From Pseudomonas protegens (GTDB lineage Bacteria > Pseudomonadota > Gammaproteobacteria > Pseudomonadales > Pseudomonadaceae): a stretch of 64,000 nucleotides of DNA. The translations under genes were made by a program, and so were the position numbers. Below the pieces are notes generated by a model. It saw only the letters and a program-made list of their open reading frames with translations. It had not been told where the DNA came from and ran no database searches. Shown here piece after piece: positions 44,212 through 53,720 of this stretch; position 1 is the first letter of the stretch; every line of letters begins with the position of its first letter. The stretch covers positions 806,001 through 870,000 of the forward strand of contig NZ_CP060201.1 of NCBI RefSeq assembly GCF_013407925.2, written 5' to 3'.

Positions 44212-44526
44212 GGGTGGCCACTTTCCATGCCCGCCACCCGGCTCGCATAAAGGCGTTGATTACGCTCTTTATTGAAAAATCTGACAAAGGTGGGAAACAA
44301 AGTGCGCACTGGAACTACCGGATATCCATTCAGGTGGCAAAACCCTAACGGAACACCCCAGGCAAAAATATAGGATTTTTCTTATATGGACCGATAAACC
44401 TCTAGTACAAATATGTTTAAGTTCTTATGCGCAACTTCTTGCACAGTAGTATTCGGATTTATACAACAAGTGGTATTAATCGCGCCGCCCCGCTTGGCTC
44501 GCTCACCCCTCCCGCACCTGGCGCCG
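44212..44526 (-). promoter_or_regulatory. AT-rich upstream region of the T6SS locus
   Basis: A 315-nt gene-free, AT-rich stretch upstream of tssA. On the minus strand TTGTAC (44410-44405) and TATAAG (44386-44381) are 18 nt apart, a plausible sigma-70 promoter that would leave a leader of about 165 nt. No convincing RpoN -24/-12 element was seen. AT-richness suggests H-NS-family (MvaT) silencing, which is inference. Confidence 0.35.
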
Positions 44527-44892
44527 TCAATGGGCCGCGGACTTATCAGCGCTCAGCACTTTGCGCAGTTGCAGGTAAATCACCCCATCGCCATCGAATG
44601 CGAGCACTTTATTGGCAGTCAAGGTTTCAGCGTCGCGCCCCTCATATTTAAGCCAGCCTTCATCCCACAAGTGGCCACTTTCATAACGCACTTGAATGAA
44701 GTAATAAGGCGGCTCGGCGCGGGTGATTTCAATGTAATGCCCACCGTCGGCGGCGCCCTGCCACTGGGCATTGGGGTGCTCGGCCAGCCGATGGGCTGGA
44801 GCCTTGGTGAAGTCCGTCAAGGCCACCCAAAATGCAATCAGCGCCAGCGCCAACCCGCCCATCACCATCAGAAAACGCTTCAACCAGATCAA
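44527..44892 (-). CDS. hypothetical membrane-anchored protein
   Basis: 121 residues with an N-terminal transmembrane segment (FLMVMGGLALALIAFWVAL) and a small exported domain containing GGHYIEITRAEPPYYFIQVRY and HLWDEGWLKYEG. No family recognised. It lies upstream of the T6SS locus on the same strand, separated by 315 nt, and is probably independent of it. Confidence 0.65.
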   Translation of the reverse strand: MIWLKRFLMVMGGLALALIAFWVALTDFTKAPAHRLAEHPNAQWQGAADGGHYIEITRAEPPYYFIQVRYESGHLWDEGWLKYEGRDAETLTANKVLAFDGDGVIYLQLRKVLSADKSAAH

Positions 44893-45083
44893 TCCCTAAT
44901 CTCCAGCAGTTGGGCCGTGCAGCGGCCGCCCGGTCGGGTCGGCGGCATTCTGTGCCCCTGCTGGGCAACAGCGCAATAAAAAGCCCCGGGCAACTTGCCA
45001 GGCGCTGCCGGTCCCTGCAGCCTTGACGCCGGAACGGTCCATGGACAGCGGCGCCCTTGCCCCCCAAAACGGAAACACCTGAC

Positions 45084-45470
45084 ATGCGCATCACCCTCAC
45101 CGCCCTGCACAGCGATCCGTCGTCTGCCTTGTGGGTCGACTTCAACTGCGCTTTCGGCCAAGGCCGGGGCCTATGGCTGGGAGCGCCGCCCCAGGTTGCC
45201 CAGGAGCACGACGTGGAACTGAGTCTGGAGGATGAGTTCCGCTGGCAGCACAACCTGTGGCCCGGCACCGGGCCTGAGCCGCGAATCGATCGGGACAGCG
45301 ACGGGCTGCACATCACCGGGCAGTTGCTCCAGGTCGACGAGGACGCTGGCGCGGCCCTGGCCATCGGCGGTTCCATCGTCCTGCTGAGCGTGCACGGGTA
45401 CACCCGGCCACTGCCCGCCTGTGTCAGCCTGCTGGCCCGTCAGGTGAGCCTGCAACCGCTGGCGCTGTAA
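45084..45470 (+). CDS. hypothetical small cytoplasmic protein
   Basis: 128 residues from ATG 45084; there is a weak purine-rich segment upstream. The sequence starts RITLTALHSDPSSALWVDFN and is acidic in the middle, with no signal peptide, membrane segment or recognised motif. Codon use matches neighbours. Isolated between minus-strand genes. Confidence 0.6.
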   Translation: MRITLTALHSDPSSALWVDFNCAFGQGRGLWLGAPPQVAQEHDVELSLEDEFRWQHNLWPGTGPEPRIDRDSDGLHITGQLLQVDEDAGAALAIGGSIVLLSVHGYTRPLPACVSLLARQVSLQPLAL

Positions 45471-45705
45471 GCGCCGCTCAGGCGGATCCGGGGCATGCGC
45501 AATCCAAGGAGGGGTAAAGCTGGGAAATCGCCGAACGCGACTAGGAAGGGTGTTCGCCCAGTGCTCTGGCCTTGGCAATCCATGCACCGGTAAAGAGCCC
45601 TTGCACCGGGCGAACGCTTGGCATTCTAGTGCAACGGCCAGGGAATGTCCGTGGGCCGAATCTGAATAAAACTGCAACGCTGGACGCCGCCCCTCGCAGC
45701 GCCTC

Positions 45706-46791
45706 TCAATACCCGGTCATCTCCAGATAACCGCTGCCGCTGTGGCTGCCCTCCAGCGTGACCGGCCCTTCCCAGTAGGGAATGCTCAGGTTCATCCACG
45801 ACTGGGGATTCAAGGCCCGGGTTCTGATGTCCAGCCCCTTGTCGGGGATGCTCAAGTGCCAGGCGATCGGCAGGCGCCGTCCCTCGACCTGGGCAGCGTC
45901 CAGCGCTGTCATGCGGATCTGCTCCCGTCCCAGGCTCTGGGTGCTGCCGTCGGCATTGATCCAGGTGCCGGTGATGTAGGGCGCGCGCGTGCTCTCCCGA
46001 ACCCGGAACAGCATCAGCCGCTCGCCGCTGTCCAGGTGCAGGGAAAACCAGTCCCAACCGGTCTGATCGGCGGCCAGGGGCTGGCTGCTCCACTCACGGT
46101 CGAGCCAGGCCGGGCCGCTGACCTGGTAACGCTGGCCGTCGATCTGCAACTGGCCCGTGGCCTGGAAAAACGGCTGGCTGTAGTAATAGGACGCCTGCCC
46201 CTGATCGGATTTGCGGCTGTAACCACCCTCCCCCTGCAGCACCAGGGGCCGGCTGCTGGACAGTTGCAACTGATAGGCAAACCCCGGTCCGCTGGCCTGC
46301 ACCTGCATCCGGGCCAGGGGATTGTCCGCGCTGGACAGGCTGGTGAAGCGCCAGTCATCGATCCAGGCCTGGAACGGCTGCGCCGTGACCCCGGCCTGCC
46401 CCACCCCGCCCCGGGCATAGCGCTCGGCGGCGTGATGGCTGCTGGCGGACGTCGCCGCCGCGTGCCCCAGCCAGACCAGCGGCGCACTCCAGCCGGGTTG
46501 TTCGGGTGCGGCGCGCAGGGCGCTGCGAAACAGCGTCCATTGCACGCCGAAACGTCGGCCTTGAGCGTCCTTGAGGTCGGCGGTCAGGTACCACCACTCG
46601 ATGCGAAAACCATCGTGGGGACCATGATCGGCGGGAAAGCTGAAGCTGCGCCCCGGCAGCACCGGGGTAAAGGTCGCGGCCTCGCTGCCCAGCCCGGCAA
46701 ACCCCTGGGGCGGCTCGGCGGAAGGCTCGCAACCGGCCAGCAAGGCCAGCAGCAGCGCCGCCAGCACCCGGCTCAAGCGATCAATCTTCAT
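45706..46791 (-). CDS. AttH/CrtC-like lipocalin lipoprotein
   Basis: 361 residues from ATG 46791 with AGGAG eight nt upstream, overlapping the permease gene by 11 nt. The lipobox ALLAGC near 22 marks a lipoprotein. The mature protein has the two-lobe lipocalin fold of the AttH / hydroxyneurosporene synthase (CrtC-N) family: FPADHGPHDGFRIEWWYLTADL, then GWDWFSLHLDSGERLMLFRVR in the second lobe. With the two ABC genes it forms an operon like attFGH, proposed for export or handling of a lipid-like molecule. Substrate unknown. Confidence 0.85.
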   Translation of the reverse strand: MKIDRLSRVLAALLLALLAGCEPSAEPPQGFAGLGSEAATFTPVLPGRSFSFPADHGPHDGFRIEWWYLTADLKDAQGRRFGVQWTLFRSALRAAPEQPGWSAPLVWLGHAAATSASSHHAAERYARGGVGQAGVTAQPFQAWIDDWRFTSLSSADNPLARMQVQASGPGFAYQLQLSSSRPLVLQGEGGYSRKSDQGQASYYYSQPFFQATGQLQIDGQRYQVSGPAWLDREWSSQPLAADQTGWDWFSLHLDSGERLMLFRVRESTRAPYITGTWINADGSTQSLGREQIRMTALDAAQVEGRRLPIAWHLSIPDKGLDIRTRALNPQSWMNLSIPYWEGPVTLEGSHSGSGYLEMTGY

Positions 46792-49273
46792 GGGCAAAGC
46801 TCCTCAGCAGATCCGCCGGTTGCGCACGCTGCAAACGCAGCAGCGGCCAGGCCGATGCCAGCAGGGTCGCCAGCATCGCCAGCCCCAGCAGTTGCACGAG
46901 CTGCCCGGGGAAGACCCGCAACGGCAAACGCCAACCGAAGGCCTGGACGTTGATCACGCTGTCCAGGCACCAGGCCAGGACGATGCCCAGGGGCAGCGCC
47001 AGGACCAGGGTCAGCACGGCCAGCAGCCAGGTCTGGGCCAGGTTCAGCAGCAGCAATTGACGCCGCCCCACGCCCAGGGCCCAGAGTGGCGCCAACTGGC
47101 CCAGGCGGCTCTGGCTCTGGGTCAGCAGGCTGATGAACAGCGCCACCCCGGACACTCCCAGGGTCAGGCTGTTGAGGGCCGCGGTGGCGGCGAAGGTGCG
47201 CTCGAAGACCTGTTGCGACCAGCCCTTGAGCCGGGCCTGATCAATGACCCGGCTGTCATCCAGATGAAATTGCTGTTGCAGGGCGCCGATCAGCGCCGGC
47301 ACCGCCGCCGGCACCGCCGCCGGCGCCAGGCGCAGGTTGAAACGGTTCGGCGTCAAGTCCGGCCAGTGGCGCAGCAGGTGCCCGGCGTTCACCAGCACAT
47401 GGCCCTTGGGGTTGCCGTAGTCGGCGTAGATCCCCACCACTCGGGGCGCCCACTGGCCGGTCGGCACCGCCAGGCTCAAGCGGTCGCCGGGGCGGACCTT
47501 GAGGCGCCGGGCCAGTTGTTCACTGAGCATCAGCGTGTCCTGGCTCGCCAGTTGCGCCCAGGGCTCGGCGCCGTCGGCTTCCAGCAGCGGCCAGTGCGCA
47601 CGGTAGCTGGGATGGTCGATCACCCCGTACAGGTCCGCCGGCCAGCCGTGCACCTGCAACGCCACCTGCCAACTGGGGAGCACGGCTGTCACTTGCGCCT
47701 GTTGCGGCAACCACGCCAGCAACTGCCGGGCCTGCTCCGGGCTTTGCGGATTGACGTACAGCTCGGCGCTCAGACGCTGCTCCAGCCAGTCGTTGAAGGT
47801 CTCGCGAAACCCCGCGGTCATGCTGCCGGCGCCGATATTCGCCGCCAGCGCCAGCAGCAGGGCCATCAAGGCCAGGCTCAGGGCCGGCAATTGCTGGCGG
47901 CAATCGGCCAGGAACCACTGCCCCAGCACCCCACGCCGGCGCCCCAGCAAGGCCCCCAGCAGCGCATCGAGCAACACCGGCAAGCCCAGGGCCGCCGCCA
48001 GCAGCAAGGCCGCCATCAGTACGAAGCCGCTGGCCAGGCTATCGCCCCATTGCCAGGCCGCCAGGGCCACCAGCACTGCGCCGCCAGCCACCACGCCCTG
48101 ACGGCGCAGCCAGCGGGCATGGGCCTGATGCCAGGCCTGGGGGTTGGCCAGGGCCAACAGCGGCAGGCGCGCCGCCCGCAACAGGCTGGCGGCGCCGGCC
48201 AGCAAGGCGCCCAACAGGCTCAGGCCAATCCCGCTGAGCCACCACCAGGGACTCAGGCTCAACTGCCCCGCCACCTCGGCGCCGTACAGGCCGCGCAGGC
48301 TGGCGGCGACATCCGGCAGCAGCAGCCCGGCCAGCCAGTAGCCGCTGACCACCCCGGCGACCCCGCCCAGCAATGCCAGCGCCCCCAGCTCCAGGGTCAG
48401 GCTGAAGATCAACTGCCGCGCACTGACCCCACAGGCGCGCAAGGTGCGCAACAGGCCGCGGCGCTGCTCCAGGGCCAGGCCGATGGCGGCATGCACGATA
48501 AACAGCCCGACCACGAAGGACAGAAACCCCAGGGCATTCAGGTTGAGGTGAAAACTCTCGGTCAGGCGCGCCAGGTTGTTCTCCGAGTCGCCGGGGTGCA
48601 GCACCAGCTGCCCCGCCAGCGGCGCCGGCAAGGGCGGCGCCTGGGCGGCAAAGTCCCTGGGCAGCAGCAGCCGGCTGAGTTGCCCCGGCTGGTCGAGCAC
48701 TTGCTGGGCAAAGCCGATGTCCATCAGCAGCAGCCCCGGCGCCATGTCCGCCTGCACCTGCAACGGCGGCAGCCGCCGACCATTGCTGGCCACCGGCTGC
48801 TGGCCCTCGTGGTAACCCAGGCTGGCCAGGGTTTGCGGGGCAATCCAGGTGCGCCCCGGCGGACTGAAGAACTCCACCACCTGCTGCATTGCCAGGGCCT
48901 TGCCGGCGATGGCGGAACCGGCGGGCAACGACAGCGGCTCGATGCCCATCAGTTGCAGGCGCCAGTCGTCATGCCCCTGCAACTGCACGCGCCCTTGCAG
49001 CACCGGCGACACCGGCCAACCCGCGCGACGCAGGTCGACAAAGCGTTGCTGGGGAAAACTTGCGCCATCGGCCGTGCCCAGGCTGGCCTGGGGTTCACCG
49101 CCAATCAGTTGGCTGGCCCGGGCGTAGCTGTCCCGGGCCTGGCTGTTGAGCGCCAGGACCCCGGTCAGCAGGCTGGTGGCCAGCCACAACCCGGTGAGCA
49201 CACTGAAGAACTGCACCGGATGCTGGCGCCAATGGCTCAGCAGCGCCTGCATCGTCGTCATCAAGACCCGCAT
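46781..49273 (-). CDS. ABC transporter permease, FtsX/MacB superfamily
   Basis: 830 residues with two FtsX-type modules: a first transmembrane segment near 25, clusters near 245-360 and 415-470, and a C-terminal set near 695-815. Large periplasmic domains lie between. This duplicated layout is that of LolC/E-like and AttG-like permeases that work as mechanotransmitters rather than channels. Encoded between its ATPase and the AttH-like lipoprotein. Confidence 0.88.
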   Translation of the reverse strand: MRVLMTTMQALLSHWRQHPVQFFSVLTGLWLATSLLTGVLALNSQARDSYARASQLIGGEPQASLGTADGASFPQQRFVDLRRAGWPVSPVLQGRVQLQGHDDWRLQLMGIEPLSLPAGSAIAGKALAMQQVVEFFSPPGRTWIAPQTLASLGYHEGQQPVASNGRRLPPLQVQADMAPGLLLMDIGFAQQVLDQPGQLSRLLLPRDFAAQAPPLPAPLAGQLVLHPGDSENNLARLTESFHLNLNALGFLSFVVGLFIVHAAIGLALEQRRGLLRTLRACGVSARQLIFSLTLELGALALLGGVAGVVSGYWLAGLLLPDVAASLRGLYGAEVAGQLSLSPWWWLSGIGLSLLGALLAGAASLLRAARLPLLALANPQAWHQAHARWLRRQGVVAGGAVLVALAAWQWGDSLASGFVLMAALLLAAALGLPVLLDALLGALLGRRRGVLGQWFLADCRQQLPALSLALMALLLALAANIGAGSMTAGFRETFNDWLEQRLSAELYVNPQSPEQARQLLAWLPQQAQVTAVLPSWQVALQVHGWPADLYGVIDHPSYRAHWPLLEADGAEPWAQLASQDTLMLSEQLARRLKVRPGDRLSLAVPTGQWAPRVVGIYADYGNPKGHVLVNAGHLLRHWPDLTPNRFNLRLAPAAVPAAVPALIGALQQQFHLDDSRVIDQARLKGWSQQVFERTFAATAALNSLTLGVSGVALFISLLTQSQSRLGQLAPLWALGVGRRQLLLLNLAQTWLLAVLTLVLALPLGIVLAWCLDSVINVQAFGWRLPLRVFPGQLVQLLGLAMLATLLASAWPLLRLQRAQPADLLRSFAHED

Positions 49274-49274
49274 C

Positions 49275-49943
49275 TCAACCCCCGACCGGGTCGGCCAGAC
49301 GACCGCGATGCAGCACCACCGTCTGTTGCAGGCGGCTGGCCACGCGCTGGCTGTGGGTCACCATCAGCAGGCCGGTGGGGCTGTCGGCCAGCAACTCCAG
49401 CAGCAGGTCCAGCACCTCGTCGCTGGTGGCCTCGTCGAGGCTGCCGGTGGGTTCGTCCGCCAGCAGCAAGCCGGGTTTCGCAGCCAGGGCCCGGCCCAGG
49501 GCGACCCGTTGCTGCTGGCCGCCGGAGAGCTGCTCCGGATAGCGCCGCAGCAAATCCCCCAGGCCCAGGCGCTCCACCAACTGCGCCTGCCACCGCGGAT
49601 CGAAGCGCCCGGCCAGGCGCGCCTGGAAACTCAGGTTGTCCTCCACCCGCAGACTGCTGATCAGGTTGAACTGCTGGAACACCAGGCCCACTTCAGTGCG
49701 CCGCCAATCGGCGCGCTGGCCCTCGGTCATCTGCTCCAGATGCTGCCCGCCGATGCGGATGCTGCCGGCGTCGACCCGGTCGAGCCCCGCCACCAGATGC
49801 AGCAGGGTGCTCTTGCCGCTGCCCGACTCGCCCATCAGCGCCAGACTGCTGCCGTGCTGCAGCTGCAGGTCCACGCCCTGCAGCACCGCCAGTGGGCCCT
49901 GGGGCGTGGGGTAGCTCTTGAAAACGCCTTGCACCTGCAGCAT
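49275..49943 (-). CDS. ABC transporter ATP-binding protein, LolD/MacB type
   Basis: 222 residues from ATG 49943; ATG 49979 is an alternative and both ribosome sites are weak. Walker A GESGSGKST, Q-loop FQQFNLI, signature LSGGQQQR and Walker B LLLADEPTGSLD are intact. The permease starts 2 nt after its stop. Energises the MacB-like transporter. Confidence 0.93.
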   Translation of the reverse strand: MLQVQGVFKSYPTPQGPLAVLQGVDLQLQHGSSLALMGESGSGKSTLLHLVAGLDRVDAGSIRIGGQHLEQMTEGQRADWRRTEVGLVFQQFNLISSLRVEDNLSFQARLAGRFDPRWQAQLVERLGLGDLLRRYPEQLSGGQQQRVALGRALAAKPGLLLADEPTGSLDEATSDEVLDLLLELLADSPTGLLMVTHSQRVASRLQQTVVLHRGRLADPVGG

Positions 49944-50059
49944 GGGCTGATTCGTCCGAGTAAAGAGGGAGCAAAGCATAGCCTGGGCAGCAGCGCCCCT
50001 ATCGGCCCGTGCCGGCGAAATATAGTATGGCGCGACTTTTTTCCTGGCAGGACGCACAG

Positions 50060-50608
50060 ATGAACTACACCCGGGCCCAATTGAAGTACCGGCTGCAGAT
50101 CGGCGCAGGCACATTGATGTTCACCGGCGCGCTGATTTCCACGGTGTTTTCCACCCTGAAAATGCTCCACTGGCGCCTGGACAGCTACACCGCCATGGCG
50201 AGCACCATCAACCGCCCGATTCAGCAGTTCACCCTGATGGTCTCGGAAAACACCCGGGCCCTGGACTGGTTCTGGGACAACAGCCCGACCCCAGACTTCC
50301 TGCGCCTGAGCAACGCCTCGCACTGGAAATTCCTGCTGATCTACCTGCTGATCTTCGTCGGCGCCGCCCTGTTCGCCTCGGGCCGGACGCTGATGCGCAA
50401 GGTCGAAGCCGTGGAACCCCTGATCGAGGCCCAGCTCAACGCCCCGGTCGAGGACGGCGTGCCCGCCAGGACCCTGCAACAGCTGGAGGACTCGACCCTG
50501 GTGGAAGCCGCGCCGTCGTTCTTCAGCCAGACCCGCCTGCTGGTGGTCTGGCCCCTGGGCGGCGCCGCGGTGTACCTGGGCCTACTGTGGATGCTGGGCA
50601 TCCTCTGA
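50060..50608 (+). CDS. YniB-family membrane protein
   Basis: 182 residues resembling E. coli YniB: two N-terminal and central hydrophobic segments, the WFWDNSPTPDF motif, a FVGAALFASGRTL block and the final GIL tail. Function unknown in E. coli as well. Divergent from the ABC operon. Confidence 0.8.
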   Translation: MNYTRAQLKYRLQIGAGTLMFTGALISTVFSTLKMLHWRLDSYTAMASTINRPIQQFTLMVSENTRALDWFWDNSPTPDFLRLSNASHWKFLLIYLLIFVGAALFASGRTLMRKVEAVEPLIEAQLNAPVEDGVPARTLQQLEDSTLVEAAPSFFSQTRLLVVWPLGGAAVYLGLLWMLGIL

Positions 50609-50679
50609 GCCCGGCGCCGGCGGATAGGGCAGCGCCTCGGCCACTGGGTACTGGAATGCCCCCTGGAACAGGCCCGGCC

Positions 50680-52407
50680 CTAGCCCAGCAACTGGCTGAG
50701 CACGGCCCGCAACTTGCCCGGTTTCACCGGTTTGTTGAGCAGCGGCGCCCCCAGTTGCTGCAAGGCCCGGCGGCACTGGTCGCTGCGGTCGGCGGTGATG
50801 ATCACCGCCGGCAGCGGCTGCTGGAAGTGCTCGCGCAGCTGCTGCACCACCTGGCACCCGGTGACCCCGTGATCCAGGTGAAAATCCGCCAGGATCAGCT
50901 CCGGCGCCCGGCCCTGGAGCACCGCCAGGGCGGCCGCCTGATCGGTGGCGGTGAGCACTTCGCAGCCCCACTGACCGAGCAGCGCGGCCATGCTCTCAAG
51001 GATGCTCAGCTCGTTGTCCAGCACCAGCAAACGCCGCCCCGGCAACGGGTTGCCGGTGCCCGGCTGCGGTGCCTGCAAGCTGATGGGCAACGGCACTCGG
51101 TCCGCCAGGGGCACCTGGATGCTGAACCGTGAGCCGCGTCCTGGCCGCGACTGCACCTGCACCCGGTAGCCGAGGATCTTGGCGATGCGCTCGACGATCG
51201 CCAGCCCCAGGCCCACCCCTTTGCGGTCGGCGGCGCGGCCTACATCCAGCTGATTGAACTCAAGGAAAATCGACTCCAGGCGGTCGGCGGCAATGCCGCG
51301 CCCGGTGTCCCACACCTCCAGCCGCAGCTGATCGCCGCGACGGCGCGCCGCCAGCAAAATGCTGCCGCGCTCGGTGTAGCGGCAGGCATTGCTGAGGAAA
51401 TTGCGCAGAATCCGGGTCATCAAACGCAAGTCGGTGAACAGGGCAAAGTCGCCGAAGCGCACCCGCAGCTCCAGGCCCGCGGCCTCGGCCACCGACTGGA
51501 ACTCCGAGACCAGCGGCGCGAGCAATTCATCCAGGCGATACACCGCCGGGTCCGGCTTGACCGCTGCCTGGTCGAGCTTGGAGATGTCCAGCAGGTCGGT
51601 GAGCAGGTCCTCGGCGCCCTCCAGAGCCTGGTGCGTGCGCTCCACCAGCAGTTGCTCGGCCGCCGGCAGGCGCCGCTCGCGCAAGGTGGAGATCAACAGG
51701 CGCGCGGCATTCAAGGGTTGCAGCAGATCGTGGCTGGCGGCGGCCAGGTACTTGTCCTTGCTGCGGTTGGCCGCCTCGGCGGCGTCCCGGGCCTCGCGCA
51801 GGTCGCGCTCGATGCGCTCGCGCCGGGCGATCTGCTGCTGCAGGTTGCGGTTGGCTTCCAGCAGTTCATCGGTACGCGCCGCCACCCGCTGCTCCAACTG
51901 GTCGTTGAGCTGTTCCAGGCGCTGCTGGGCCAGCTTGCGCTCGGTGATGTCGGCGACGAACCCTTCCACCAGCCCGTCCTGGTCGGGCTTGAGCAGCAGG
52001 TTCATCAGCACGTCGATGCTGCTGCCGTCCTTGCGTCGCAATTGGGTTTCATAACCCAGCAGGCTGCGCTGGCTTTGCAACTGCTCGCCAATGACCGCCA
52101 GTTCCGCGGCGCCGCCGACGAACAGATTGCCCGCCAAATCGGCCAGGGAAAACAGCACTTCCTGGGGGTCCTGATACCCCAGCATGCGCGCCAGGGCCGG
52201 GTTGGCCGCGCGCAGGCCGGCCTGCAGGCTGGCCTGGAAGATGCCGTGCACCGCGTGCTCGAACAGCCACTTGTAGCGATTGCGTTCGGTTTCCAGGTCC
52301 TCCAGGCGCGCCGCCAGCTCCGGGTAATGGCTCTTGCGCGCCGAGTGGTTGCCCAGCCCCAGGAGCCCGGCCAAGGCCCGTTGCTGGTCGTCAGAGGGCC
52401 TCGCCAT
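50680..52407 (-). CDS. ercS: hybrid sensor histidine kinase, ErcS-like
   Basis: 575 residues from ATG 52407, overlapping ercA by 17 nt. Order: short coiled coil, PAS domain (about 55-165), coiled coil (170-245), HisKA with the H-box ASHDLLQPLNA, HATPase with NACRY and GVGLGL, then a receiver domain with phospho-acceptor region LADFHLDHG. No transmembrane helix. ErcS (PA1992) and the P. putida equivalent stand beside ercA in ethanol-oxidation loci and take part in the regulatory cascade. The ligand of the PAS domain is unknown. Confidence 0.85.
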   Translation of the reverse strand: MARPSDDQQRALAGLLGLGNHSARKSHYPELAARLEDLETERNRYKWLFEHAVHGIFQASLQAGLRAANPALARMLGYQDPQEVLFSLADLAGNLFVGGAAELAVIGEQLQSQRSLLGYETQLRRKDGSSIDVLMNLLLKPDQDGLVEGFVADITERKLAQQRLEQLNDQLEQRVAARTDELLEANRNLQQQIARRERIERDLREARDAAEAANRSKDKYLAAASHDLLQPLNAARLLISTLRERRLPAAEQLLVERTHQALEGAEDLLTDLLDISKLDQAAVKPDPAVYRLDELLAPLVSEFQSVAEAAGLELRVRFGDFALFTDLRLMTRILRNFLSNACRYTERGSILLAARRRGDQLRLEVWDTGRGIAADRLESIFLEFNQLDVGRAADRKGVGLGLAIVERIAKILGYRVQVQSRPGRGSRFSIQVPLADRVPLPISLQAPQPGTGNPLPGRRLLVLDNELSILESMAALLGQWGCEVLTATDQAAALAVLQGRAPELILADFHLDHGVTGCQVVQQLREHFQQPLPAVIITADRSDQCRRALQQLGAPLLNKPVKPGKLRAVLSQLLG

Positions 52408-53554
52408 ACACCACCTCGACATCACGCTGGCTGGATTCGCGAGGGTTGGTGAGGATGCACGGATCGTCCATCGCATGCTGCGAGAGGAACGGAATATCGC
52501 TGCTGCTGACCCCATGCAGGCTCAGGGTTTCGTGGAAGCCGATGGCGTGCTTGAGGGCGATCAGGTGCTCCACCAGGCGCCCGCAGATCTGCCGCTGGTT
52601 GAGCCCGCGACAGTCGATGCCGAAGGTTTCGGCAATCACCTTGAAGCGTTCCGGCGCCGCGCTGTAGTTGAAGGCCACCACATGCTCCACCAGCACCGCG
52701 TTGCACAGGCCGTGAGGCAGGTCGAGAAAGCCCCCCAGGCTGTGGGACATGGCATGCACCGCGCCAAGAATCGCGTTGGAGAACGCCAGCCCGGCCTGCA
52801 TGCTGCCGAGCATGATCTGCTCGCGCAGGGCGATGTCCCCGGGGTTGGAGATCATCTGCACCAGGTTGCCGTTGATCAGGCGCATGGCTTCCAGGGCATG
52901 GGGATCGGTGAGCGGGCCGTGGCCGGTGGAAACGAAAGCCTCGATGGCATGCACCAGGGCGTCGATGCCGGTGCAGGCGGAGAGAAACGGGTCCATGCCC
53001 AGGGTGGTTTCCGGGTCGATCAGCGACACATCCGGCACCACCGCCTTGCTGACGATGGAGAACTTCATCCGTTCCTGCTGGTTGGAGATGATCACGAACT
53101 GCGAGACGTCCGCCGAGGTGCCGGCGGTGGTGGGAATCATGATCAGGGGCGGGCTCGGCACGCGGATCATGTCCACCCCCTCGAACTCGAGGATGCTGCG
53201 CCCGTGGGCCACCACGATGCCGATGCCCTTGCCGCAATCCATGGGGCTGCCGCCGCCGACGGCGACGATCACATCGCAAGCGTTTTCGCGGTAGACCTCG
53301 GCGCCCTGCATCACCTCCTCCACCCGCGGGTTGGGCGACACCTGGCTGTACAGGCAATAGTCGACGCCCTGGGCCTGGAGGCTGGCCTCGACGTCGGCGA
53401 CCCAACCGGCAGCGATCACCCCGGGGTCGCTGACCACCAGGACCTTGCGCGCGCCGAAGGTCTTCGCATAGTTGCCGACGTTATGCCGGCAACCGGCGCC
53501 AAAGATGATTTCCGGAGACACGAATTTGCGCAGCAGACTGAGATTCTGGCTCAT
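52391..53554 (-). CDS. ercA: iron-containing alcohol dehydrogenase, ErcA-like
   Basis: 387 residues from ATG 53554. Group III Fe-ADH motifs: GGGSPMDCGKGI for the dinucleotide and HAMSHSLGGFLDLPHG with metal-binding histidines. In Pseudomonas ErcA is required for a proper ethanol-induction response, thought to have a regulatory more than a catabolic role. Co-translated with the kinase, immediately downstream of pqqB in the same direction. Confidence 0.9.
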   Translation of the reverse strand: MSQNLSLLRKFVSPEIIFGAGCRHNVGNYAKTFGARKVLVVSDPGVIAAGWVADVEASLQAQGVDYCLYSQVSPNPRVEEVMQGAEVYRENACDVIVAVGGGSPMDCGKGIGIVVAHGRSILEFEGVDMIRVPSPPLIMIPTTAGTSADVSQFVIISNQQERMKFSIVSKAVVPDVSLIDPETTLGMDPFLSACTGIDALVHAIEAFVSTGHGPLTDPHALEAMRLINGNLVQMISNPGDIALREQIMLGSMQAGLAFSNAILGAVHAMSHSLGGFLDLPHGLCNAVLVEHVVAFNYSAAPERFKVIAETFGIDCRGLNQRQICGRLVEHLIALKHAIGFHETLSLHGVSSSDIPFLSQHAMDDPCILTNPRESSQRDVEVVYGEAL

Positions 53555-53639
53555 GGGGGAAGCCTGTTTTCTTATTGTTCTGAAAGGAGAACGCCAGCCT
53601 AAAGCATCCGTTGCTGAAAGCAACGCGCGCGTTGCGCGC

Positions 53640-53714
53640 AGCGGCAAGCTTCAAGCGACAAGCAATGCCAGAGCGGTAAGCCAGCTTTGAGCTTGCAGCT
53701 GGAAGCTTGCCGCT
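53640..53714. repeat. 13-bp-arm palindrome of the AGCGGCAAGCTT family
   Basis: AGCGGCAAGCTTC (53640-53652) and GAAGCTTGCCGCT (53702-53714) are perfect complements with a 49-nt loop that itself contains related words. Lies between pqqB and ercA. Related elements occur at 56694-56784 and 58685-58735. Confidence 0.75.
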
Positions 53715-53720
53715 GCTCGC

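Noticed and set aside
44420..44445. TGTGCAAGAAGTTGC on the minus strand upstream of tssA as an RpoN promoter
   Set aside because: The -12 GC part is present but the invariant -24 GG is not, so it does not qualify as a sigma-54 promoter.
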